DNA from: JBBTYZ01 sp038061595
GTDB lineage: Bacteria > Patescibacteriota > Minisyncoccia > UBA6257 > GWB1-50-10
DNA: 17,261 nt
NCBI GenBank assembly: GCA_038061595.1
Contig: JBBTYZ010000037.1
Coordinates: 1-17,261 of the forward strand
Direction: 5' to 3'
The notes below the pieces were generated by a model. The model saw only the letters and a list, made by a program, of their open reading frames with translations. It had not been told where the DNA came from and did not search any database. Positions within the stretch are counted from its first letter, which is position 1, and each line of letters opens with the position of its first letter. This document shows, in pieces, positions 6,774 through 11,934 of the stretch. The position numbers and the translations under genes were made by a program.

Positions 6774-7997
6774 TTAATAACAACCTACTTGTGTTACGTT
6801 AGCGGCACAATTTCCAGACGTTAAACTACACACTGGTGCCGAAGTGCCGGTGATAGTCCACACCTCATTATAGAATCCGCATTGTTCCGTCGGTGTGTCC
6901 GCAAAAACGTGAGAGCCGGTAGTGCAAGATGTAGCTCCTGTGCATTGAGAAACATCCACGCCAGAACAGCTCTTGGCGGTAGTTGCTCTGTAATTCAGGA
7001 ACTGGTTCCAACCACCTGGACAAGTAGGGGCTGGGGGAAGTTTACAAAACTTATAATTATCAGTCCAACACTGTCCAGTATTATCGTAATCGCATGTCTG
7101 CTCGCTGTGGTTCGTGACGGTTCCTCCTAAATCAGTACAATTGGCTTCTGTATGTTGAGCACCATACAGCCATGGGGTATTTGGGTCTTGATAAAGTTTT
7201 ATAAGATAAGTTACTCCATTAACCGTTATTGGTAAGTTTTTTTTAAACGGTGGATTGGCGGTATTATCTGTTGGGGTGTCTACCCTGATATTGCCAGCCA
7301 CGTGTAGTTTTGCTCTAGGAGAAAGAGTACCAATCCCCACTCCGTTATCATCAATCGCTATTTTATCAGAATCAGCAATCCTGAATTTGATTTGCCCAGT
7401 GGCGGGAGCGTTAATATAAGTATTGTCATCGTTACCCAAGAATATTAGCCTGGTATTCACGTTACTTCTGGTTTTCCCCCAAAGCGCAACATCGTTCGGT
7501 GAAAGGAGCAACCCACTTCCCGTGGGCAAACCGCTTCCAAAAACTTCGACAAAACCGTTCGATCCAGAGATTATACCGCCACCAGCACCTAATTTTAGCG
7601 ATCCGTTCACCTCTACGTTGCCGGCGCTTGTGACAGATAAAATATCCGTGGCTGAACCAAATTTCCTAATACTAAAACCCGCTCCATCAAAAATCATAAT
7701 TGATTCTCCGCTTGAAGTGCGAGGAATATAAGCCGGTTGAGCAGCTGATCCGTTTGTTCCATAGATTGGCAGTCCCGAGTCTAGTGTTAGTCTATTAACT
7801 CCAGCACTTTGTGTAAAAGTCACACCGAGTTTTGACTGAGTTGATGCGCTGGTATCAAGAGGAGCTGCGGGGTTGCCACCCGGGAAAGGTTCGGTTGCAT
7901 CACCCCATGCAGCACTTACTAAATTGGAAATCTGAAAGATAAGAAGAGCGGACAATAAAAGGGTCGTATAAAAAAACGGATTCCTAAATAGTTTCAT
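6774..7997 (-). CDS. secreted fibre-like protein with cysteine-rich C-terminus
   Basis: A 407-residue protein. Signal peptide at about residues 1-29 (hydrophobic core FFYTTLLLSALLIFQIS, ending VSAAW). The mature N-terminus reads PGGNPAAPLDTSASTQSKLG, a pattern I associate with secreted Parcubacteria proteins. The middle is beta-rich and resembles phage tail-fibre or trimeric-shaft sequence, including GIGTLSPRAKLHVAGNI near residues 222-238. The last 120 residues hold many cysteines (about 13), suggesting a disulfide-stabilised tip. Function unknown; binding to a host cell or surface is possible. The start codon is formed by the end of a 120-bp cassette, as in pilM; the ATGAA at 8121-8117 would be the start without it. 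Confidence 0.8.
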   Translation of the reverse strand: MKLFRNPFFYTTLLLSALLIFQISNLVSAAWGDATEPFPGGNPAAPLDTSASTQSKLGVTFTQSAGVNRLTLDSGLPIYGTNGSAAQPAYIPRTSSGESIMIFDGAGFSIRKFGSATDILSVTSAGNVEVNGSLKLGAGGGIISGSNGFVEVFGSGLPTGSGLLLSPNDVALWGKTRSNVNTRLIFLGNDDNTYINAPATGQIKFRIADSDKIAIDDNGVGIGTLSPRAKLHVAGNIRVDTPTDNTANPPFKKNLPITVNGVTYLIKLYQDPNTPWLYGAQHTEANCTDLGGTVTNHSEQTCDYDNTGQCWTDNYKFCKLPPAPTCPGGWNQFLNYRATTAKSCSGVDVSQCTGATSCTTGSHVFADTPTEQCGFYNEVWTITGTSAPVCSLTSGNCAANVTQVGCY

Positions 7998-8116
7998 CCC
8001 GTTAGAGACAGGAAGCGTTTGCGCTTCCGTAGATATACGACTTGACCTTTATAACCATAATTTTTTGTGTTTCCATATAATTCATCGAATTGATAATCTG
8101 ATTGTCTCTAACGGGA
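7997..8116 (-). repeat. start-codon inverted-repeat cassette before the 407-residue protein
   Basis: A 120-bp element with perfect 14-bp ends (TCCCGTTAGAGACA / TGTCTCTAACGGGA), TGAA on both sides (8117-8120 and 7993-7996), conserved interior TTATAAAGGTCAAG, and a variable hairpin GGAAGCG-TTTG-CGCTTCC (8011-8028) directly against the closing arm. The closest relative in the window is the pilM cassette. Confidence 0.9.
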
Positions 8117-8121
8117 TTCAT
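8002..8121 (-). CDS. possible leader ORF in the cassette (MNPVRDN...)
   Basis: A 39-residue frame starting MNPVRDNQIINSMNYMETQK. It opens at the predicted transcription start and spans the cassette but ends at TAA inside the right arm (8004-8002), 4 nt before the ATG of the secreted protein, rather than in the SLTG-stop frame. Termination next to the start still allows reinitiation. Weak as a protein-coding claim. Confidence 0.35.
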   Translation of the reverse strand: MNPVRDNQIINSMNYMETQKIMVIKVKSYIYGSANASCL

Positions 8122-8127
8122 AAATCT

Positions 8128-8133
8128 ATTATA
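8128..8133 (-). promoter_or_regulatory. extended -10 promoter of the 407-residue protein gene
   Basis: Minus strand TGT-TATAAT, then AGATTT, then ATGAATCCC: the start of transcription is expected at or next to the cassette edge. No clear -35 box. Confidence 0.65.
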
Positions 8134-8149
8134 ACATACTGACTCCTAC

Positions 8150-8172
8150 AAAAAGACCCCAAATCATGGGGC
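8150..8172 (-). terminator. intrinsic terminator overlapping the lipoprotein stop codon
   Basis: Minus strand GGCCCCA-TGATT-TGGGGTC followed by TTTTTG. The TGA stop of the gene ending at 8164 lies in the hairpin loop. Confidence 0.7.
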
Positions 8173-8601
8173 CTTGGGGAAACCTATTTTGAAGGCGGCC
8201 CTTGTGGTGTCGTCGCCGGACTTCAGAAAAATATCGTAAACCCCAGTTCCTGTATCGGGGGAAATCCTCAAAAATCGCATTGCCGCATACCAGCCTTTAT
8301 TGCCATTACAATAGGGGTCTACATCTACCGTGTCGTCATAGAAGAGTGTCTCTTCCAATATTATGCGGGCATTCGAGTTGTTGGATTTAACTCCAGCTTC
8401 TCGTCCTGTTGGCACACAAAATATAACGACATTCGAGTCCCGCTTCCCTACTTCGACGTTTGATTCTGCGGGCTTGACCAAGAGGACTGTGATTCCTACC
8501 GCTTGCTTTGGAATGATATTTCTTACAACCTTGTCCCACCCGCAGCTACAGCAACAAAGAATGACAAAAGATGCCAAGACGACAACGCCAATATTTTTCA
8601 T
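8164..8601 (-). CDS. predicted small lipoprotein or secreted protein, unknown
   Basis: A 145-residue protein of unrecognised family. The chosen start ATG has GGGGAGA 5 nt upstream, a clear Shine-Dalgarno, unlike most genes here; an upstream TTG (8619) is a less likely start. N-terminus MKNIGVVVLASFVILCCCSC is a signal peptide with a cysteine cluster that could serve as a lipid attachment site, although the lipobox is not canonical. The rest is soluble and beta-rich (FCVPTGREAG, YDIFLKSGDDTTRAAFKIGF). It lies downstream of the other predicted lipoprotein, has its own terminator, and has higher GC than the housekeeping genes. A possible TTGACG/TAGGAT promoter at spacing 18 lies near 8654-8683, at the edge of the MITE-like element. 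Confidence 0.65.
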   Translation of the reverse strand: MKNIGVVVLASFVILCCCSCGWDKVVRNIIPKQAVGITVLLVKPAESNVEVGKRDSNVVIFCVPTGREAGVKSNNSNARIILEETLFYDDTVDVDPYCNGNKGWYAAMRFLRISPDTGTGVYDIFLKSGDDTTRAAFKIGFPKAP

Positions 8602-8684
8602 CACAGTCTCCCCGCGCAATAACAGGCTAAAAGTTTAAAACTTAGCTCCTCTAATCCTACATTTTTAAATATCTTACCGTCAAA

Positions 8685-8826
8685 CCCCGTACCGAGCCCT
8701 GCACTGCAACGCCCACCCGCTTTCCTGGAATAGATATTGGTCGTTCGCAAGTCAGATTTTTTTTCTAAATACATAATCTATTGAAAGACGTTGTAAAAAG
8801 CGGAAGTGCAGGGTCTGGTATCGGGG
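8685..8826. mobile_element. MITE-like element with terminal inverted repeats
   Basis: Left end CCCCGTACCGAGCCCTGCAC and right end, read on the other strand, CCCCGATACCAGACCCTGCA pair over about 22 positions with few differences; CCGCTTT/AAAGCGG extends the similarity inward. CAAA (or CAAAC, 8681-8685 and 8827-8831) is present directly outside both ends, consistent with a 4-5 bp target duplication. The 142-bp interior has no ORF. This is most of the non-coding stretch 8602-8875. Confidence 0.65.
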
Positions 8827-8840
8827 CAAACACGAATAGC

Positions 8841-8866
8841 AAAAGCCCCCCAAACTTCTGGGGGGC
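8841..8866 (-). terminator. intrinsic terminator after the FN3-like lipoprotein
   Basis: GCCCCCCA-AACTTC-TGGGGGGC, an 8-bp GC-rich stem followed on the minus strand by TTTT, 10 nt after the stop codon at 8876. Confidence 0.85.
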
Positions 8867-8875
8867 TTCTTTGTT

Positions 8876-9925
8876 CTACGGACGGACTACTCCGTTACTA
8901 TCTACTCTGAAGAGCCATCCGACTCCTGGCTTGCACTGCGCCTCTGGAATACATCCCGAAGGAGGCGGAAGAGTGTCGGTGTGAGCAACAGGACTCACGC
9001 CGTTCAAGGTAAATTCGTTTCCTTCAAGCGGCCTCAATACGAGAAGTGCGCTAGCCACCCTCCAGAACCGAACAGAGTGAGGATTGGCCCCGCTGGGATG
9101 GTTGACCCGCACGTTAACAACAAACGTGTAGGTTGCTCCATTGTCAGCAGAAAATATCTGGAAACGGGGCTCAAGCACGATCTTGCCAGCGCAGTCCGTA
9201 ACTTCCGGCATTATAGAAATACCGTAGTCGGGCGTCTCCTTAGGCCTGTACAGAAATGTCACGCTGACCTTTTGCTGATTCGTGTTCGCCGGGTCGCAAG
9301 CATCAAGCAACGTAGTGAAGATCGCATCCCCGCTCAAAACAGTCGCGACTCCATCACTTGTCGAAACCCGGAAGTGATACACACTCCCCGGATCAAGATT
9401 CGCGATTGAGTGAACCATTTCGGTTGTGGGACCAAGAGTTGCCGTCGTACTGCCGTAACTCGTGGTCTTACCGAACTCAACAGATGAATTCGCGGCTCTA
9501 TTCGTCACCACTCGCACCTTTGCGGATGTTTGGGTGATGTCGGAAACGGAAACCGATAGAATCTGGAGCGGCACCTGGAGAGTCCTGAAAACCCTGTCAG
9601 CAGTAAAACCAGATCCCGCGGCGTTTCTTGCAATTACCGCGTAGTGGATGTCTGTCCCGGGCGTGAGTCCGGAAAGATTTCCTGTGAAACTCATCGCAGG
9701 GCCAAACTCTTGCGTTTCCTTGCCGTAGCTCGCTGTCTCACCGTAATGGATTACGAACGTCGCTGACTTGTCCGCTGAAGCAGAAATGCTCGCGGAGGTC
9801 TGTGCGACGTTGGACTCCGAAACGGATGTGATCTGCGGAGCCTCGAGCTTGGGCCTTGTCGGGCCGTCCCCGCATCCGAAGATGCCGAGAACGGAAACAA
9901 AAAACAATCTTGTTCCGGTTTTCAT
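8876..9925 (-). CDS. predicted lipoprotein with two FN3-like domains
   Basis: A 349-residue protein. The start ATG at 9925 is chosen over one 39 nt upstream because GAGGA lies 7 nt before it and the protein then opens with a signal peptide, MKTGTRLFFVSVLGIFGCGD, whose cysteine could be lipid-modified. Two homologous FN3-like repeats follow, at about residues 30-120 (APQITSVSESNVAQTSASIS...YAVIARNAAG) and 120-210 (ILSVSVSDITQTSAKVRVVT...YHFRVSTSDG), each ending in F.TL. The C-terminal 130 residues form a separate beta-rich region containing ADNGATYTFVVNVRVNHPSG. Probably a surface-anchored binding protein; ligand unknown. GC content is visibly high (33 G/C of 60 in 9541-9600) and the promoter is fully canonical, both unlike the neighbouring genes. 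Confidence 0.7.
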   Translation of the reverse strand: MKTGTRLFFVSVLGIFGCGDGPTRPKLEAPQITSVSESNVAQTSASISASADKSATFVIHYGETASYGKETQEFGPAMSFTGNLSGLTPGTDIHYAVIARNAAGSGFTADRVFRTLQVPLQILSVSVSDITQTSAKVRVVTNRAANSSVEFGKTTSYGSTTATLGPTTEMVHSIANLDPGSVYHFRVSTSDGVATVLSGDAIFTTLLDACDPANTNQQKVSVTFLYRPKETPDYGISIMPEVTDCAGKIVLEPRFQIFSADNGATYTFVVNVRVNHPSGANPHSVRFWRVASALLVLRPLEGNEFTLNGVSPVAHTDTLPPPSGCIPEAQCKPGVGWLFRVDSNGVVRP

Positions 9926-9977
9926 GTCGGTATCCTCGTTTGGGAGTGTTTGTCGGAGCTTCAATGATCTGCCTCTA

Positions 9978-10006
9978 ATTATAAGCTATTTTAGACGCTT
10001 TGTCAA
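9978..10006 (-). promoter_or_regulatory. perfect consensus promoter TTGACA-17-TATAAT
   Basis: Minus strand TTGACA (10006-10001), exactly 17 bp, TATAAT (9983-9978), then a 5' leader of about 45 nt with a Shine-Dalgarno before the ATG at 9925. It is the only full -35/-10 consensus in the window. Confidence 0.85.
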
Positions 10007-10076
10007 TCCCACACATAGTTATTCTTGCGATAGATCAATGTTCAACAAAACCGCGCTTTAGGGAGAACTAAAATGT

Positions 10077-10082
10077 TATAAT
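10077..10082 (+). promoter_or_regulatory. extended -10 of the 158-residue membrane protein gene
   Basis: TGT-TATAAT, ending 9 nt before the ATG at 10092, with no Shine-Dalgarno. Leaderless or nearly so. Confidence 0.6.
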
Positions 10083-10091
10083 ATTAGCAAT

Positions 10092-10568
10092 ATGGATAAA
10101 TCCAAAAAAGCATTAACCACTTTTCTTGTGTTGGCAGTAGTAGCGGTTTCTCTTATTGCTGGCGTATATATAGGAAAGGGACAGGGCACAAAACAAGCAG
10201 AGGAAAAATTCATGCCTCTTGTTGACGCTATTTTCCCCGCACCGCCTGCTGAAATAAAAGGTTTTGGAGGGAAGATAAAAGATGTTATCGGTTCTTCAAT
10301 CAAACTAGAGGTTTATAATCCAGACGATTATCTCCCCCACACAGACGGTACTGACAGAGCCAAAGAAATCCGCACAGCGAACGTTTTGAACTCCACGAGA
10401 ATCTGGCTACTTGACTACAACAAGATTGACGCACGAGGCAATCCACAAACCGTGGCAATGAAACTTTCAGAGCTTGCGGTTGGCAACGATGTAACTGTTA
10501 GGAGCGAAGCAAATATAAAATACCTCAAAGAATTTGACGCATCCGAGATTCTGCTGGTAAAATACTAG
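10092..10568 (+). CDS. membrane-anchored small beta-barrel-like protein, unknown
   Basis: A 158-residue protein with one N-terminal TM helix (about residues 8-27) and an outside domain. The domain begins GFGGKIKDVIGSSIKLEV and continues with NSTRIWLLD, LSELAVGNDVTVRSEANIK and FDASEILLVKY, a pattern seen in OB-like beta-barrel proteins of the DUF5666 type ('G.I..I.g..I.V ... dL..G..V.V'). That family link is by pattern only. Function unknown. It is followed within 3 nt by the clpP cassette, and the clpP -10 box (TAAAAT) is inside its last codons, so it is the first gene of a cluster but clpP has its own promoter. Confidence 0.7.
   Translation: MDKSKKALTTFLVLAVVAVSLIAGVYIGKGQGTKQAEEKFMPLVDAIFPAPPAEIKGFGGKIKDVIGSSIKLEVYNPDDYLPHTDGTDRAKEIRTANVLNSTRIWLLDYNKIDARGNPQTVAMKLSELAVGNDVTVRSEANIKYLKEFDASEILLVKY
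10558..10563 (+). promoter_or_regulatory. extended -10 promoter of clpP within the upstream gene end
   Basis: TGG-TAAAAT followed by ACTAGCC and ATGAATCCC; same sequence and geometry as the pilM -10. The transcription start is expected at the cassette's left flank. Confidence 0.6.
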
Positions 10569-10570
10569 CC

Positions 10571-10684
10571 ATGAATCCCGTTAGAAAATTAATAAAGATG
10601 TCTGCTGTCATCACTCGTTTTGATGCTAAAATTAAAAACTTTTTTGGTCAGAAAGGTGCTGGTTTTAATTTTCTAACGGGATGA
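10571..10684 (+). CDS. leader ORF in the clpP cassette (MNPVRKL...NFLTG)
   Basis: A 37-residue frame, MNPVRKLIKM at the start and GAGFNFLTG at the end, with TGA overlapping the clpP ATG as ATGA (10681-10684). It opens 7 nt after the -10 box and is uninterrupted across the whole cassette. The first five residues and final LTG match the leader peptides at the other cassettes although the interior is unrelated. It is basic. Translational coupling to clpP is the simplest reading; whether the peptide itself matters is unknown. Confidence 0.5.
   Translation: MNPVRKLIKMSAVITRFDAKIKNFFGQKGAGFNFLTG
10576..10681 (+). repeat. start-codon inverted-repeat cassette upstream of clpP
   Basis: A 106-bp element with perfect terminal inverted repeats of 17 bp or more (TCCCGTTAGAAAATTAA / TTAATTTTCTAACGGGA), flanked by TGAA at 10572-10575 and 10682-10685. 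The core CCCGTTAGA is shared with the other cassettes; the inner arm (AAAATTAA) and the interior are different, yet the two arms still match each other exactly. No conserved GGTCAAG motif and no GC hairpin inside. Confidence 0.9.
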
Positions 10685-11265
10685 ACCTCATACCTACCGT
10701 TATTGACAAAACCGCATATGGCGAAAGAGCTTATGACATCTACTCGCGCCTTTTGAAGGAACGAATTGTCTTTTTAGGCGGACCAGTAGTTGACCAGGTG
10801 GCAAATAGTGTTATCGCCCAGCTTTTATTTTTAGACCATCAAGATTCTAAAAAAGATATTCAAATTTATTTAAATACCCCGGGCGGATCGGTTACTGCTG
10901 GAATGGCAATTTATGACACAATGCAATTTGTTAAATCCCCCGTTTCCACAATCTGTATTGGCGTAGCAGCATCGATGGGCGCGGTGCTTTTGGCGGCCGG
11001 TCAAAAAGGAAAAAGATTTGCTCTCCCAAATGCAGAAATTCTTTTGCACCAAGTAATGGGCGGAGCCGAAGGGCAAGCAAGCGAAATAGAAATCACCGCG
11101 CGACACATCTTGAAAATAAAGGACAAGATAAATATGATACTCTCCAAACATACCGGACAAAAAATTCAGAGGGTTGAAGAAGACACCGACCGCGATTTTT
11201 ATCTTACGCCAGAAGAAGCAAAAAACTACGGCCTCATAGACCAAATAATTAAAACGAAAAAATAA
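10681..11265 (+). CDS. clpP: ATP-dependent Clp protease proteolytic subunit
   Basis: A 194-residue serine protease that forms the tetradecameric degradation chamber fed by ClpX/ClpC-type unfoldases. The catalytic triad is present: Ser98 in GVAASMGAVLLAAG, His123 in ILLHQVMGG, Asp172 in EEDTDRDFYL. The length is that of mature ClpP with hardly any propeptide. The IYLNTPGGSVTAGMAIYDTM oxyanion-region motif is intact. The start ATG is formed by the cassette end (A) joined to TGAA; deleting the cassette would place the same start at 10571, 7 nt after the -10 box. A small unknown gene follows after 9 nt. Confidence 0.97.
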   Translation: MNLIPTVIDKTAYGERAYDIYSRLLKERIVFLGGPVVDQVANSVIAQLLFLDHQDSKKDIQIYLNTPGGSVTAGMAIYDTMQFVKSPVSTICIGVAASMGAVLLAAGQKGKRFALPNAEILLHQVMGGAEGQASEIEITARHILKIKDKINMILSKHTGQKIQRVEEDTDRDFYLTPEEAKNYGLIDQIIKTKK

Positions 11266-11274
11266 AAGAGCTTT

Positions 11275-11565
11275 ATGCAGAACAATACAGAAGAGGGCTC
11301 AAACCGCGAATTATATCGCCCGCCCATGAGAAGCAAAAAATTTGTTAATGGGGTTCCTGAGGGGTGGAATAAAGATCTGTGGAATGCGCTCACGCAAAAA
11401 TTAAATTCGTTAAGCAAGGAGGAGATACTAAAGGCGTATGACACCCTTGGAATTCATTTCTCTGGTCCGGCAGAAGAGATTTCAAAAGATGATTTGATTG
11501 GCGCCGCTGATGAACTTATTCCAGATGAGGCAATGCGTCTTTTTGGAATCGATTTGGAAAAATAA
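11275..11565 (+). CDS. small conserved-looking protein downstream of clpP, unknown
   Basis: A 96-residue soluble protein, no signal or TM segment. Helical and acidic in its second half (LSKEEILKAYDTLGIHFSGP, then EEISKDDLIGAADELIPDEA). It starts 9 nt after the clpP stop with at best a weak AAGAG upstream, so it is probably in the clpP operon. I do not recognise the family. An adaptor or substrate role with ClpP would be speculation from position alone. Confidence 0.7.
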   Translation: MQNNTEEGSNRELYRPPMRSKKFVNGVPEGWNKDLWNALTQKLNSLSKEEILKAYDTLGIHFSGPAEEISKDDLIGAADELIPDEAMRLFGIDLEK

Positions 11566-11595
11566 AAGAGGCACAACAGAAATAGTTAATGCCTC
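11557..11595 (-). terminator. intrinsic terminator of the 57-residue gene
   Basis: Minus strand GAGGCA-17 nt-TGCCTC followed by TTTTATTTTT. The T-tract overlaps the end of the convergent 96-residue gene. Confidence 0.6.
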
Positions 11596-11604
11596 GTTCA
11601 TATC

Positions 11605-11778
11605 TTATTTGTCCTCTTTGGAAGGAGGAATGTGGAGCTTGTCTGTCTGATCGCCTTTGTCGTCGTAGACCCTAACGTCTCGATGTGATTCAGGATGACT
11701 TTTGCTTGAATGATCCTTGCTAGGCATGCTTGACGTATTCGGCGAGCCTCTTTCTCCGGACTTAGGGTATTTCGACAT
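11605..11778 (-). CDS. 57-residue hydrophilic protein, unknown
   Basis: MSKYPKSGERGSPNTSSMPS at the start, ending KLHIPPSKEDK. No hydrophobic segment; rich in Ser, Lys, Asp, His and Pro, so probably disordered. Support that it is a real gene: GAGGAG about 8 nt before the ATG, a plausible TTGCTA-17-TATAAA promoter (11853-11825), and a hairpin plus T-tract just after the stop. Its expression signals are of the Shine-Dalgarno type, like those of the two lipoprotein genes and unlike tyrS or comF. Family not recognised. Confidence 0.6.
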   Translation of the reverse strand: MSKYPKSGERGSPNTSSMPSKDHSSKSHPESHRDVRVYDDKGDQTDKLHIPPSKEDK

Positions 11779-11824
11779 ATCGAATCTCCTCTCTATCCAT
11801 TAATGCAACAAGCTACTGCCTTAA

Positions 11825-11853
11825 TTTATATATTACGTTACAAAACTTAGCAA
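11825..11853 (-). promoter_or_regulatory. possible promoter of the 57-residue gene
   Basis: Minus strand TTGCTA, 17 bp, TATAAA, about 47 nt before the ATG, leaving a leader that contains the Shine-Dalgarno. Confidence 0.45.
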
Positions 11854-11878
11854 CCTTCGAACAAACAAATAGAACGAC

Positions 11879-11908
11879 AATCCCGCCAGTCTATAGACTG
11901 GCGGGATT
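11879..11908. terminator. perfect palindrome upstream of tyrS, terminator-like
   Basis: AATCCCGCCAGTC-TATA-GACTGGCGGGATT, a 13-bp perfect stem with a 4-nt loop, followed on the plus strand by TTGTTT. It ends 13 nt before the tyrS -10 box, so it is outside the predicted transcript. It may terminate read-through or be a DNA site; the TATA loop matches that of the pilM cassette hairpin. Confidence 0.5.
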
Positions 11909-11921
11909 TGTTTCGTAAAAC

Positions 11922-11927
11922 TATAAT
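11922..11927 (+). promoter_or_regulatory. -10 box of leaderless tyrS
   Basis: TATAAT, then TACAGAA, then the ATG at 11935. There is no room for a Shine-Dalgarno. Confidence 0.65.
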
Positions 11928-11934
11928 TACAGAA

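Noticed and set aside
8981..9409. 142-residue plus-strand frame opposite the FN3-like lipoprotein
   Set aside because: It is a shadow of the minus-strand gene, which has a promoter, Shine-Dalgarno, signal peptide, repeats and terminator.
4285..10681. CRISPR array interpretation of the repeated CCCGTTAGAGACA motif
   Set aside because: Copies occur as inverted pairs at gene starts kilobases apart, not as regularly spaced direct repeats, and no cas genes are present.
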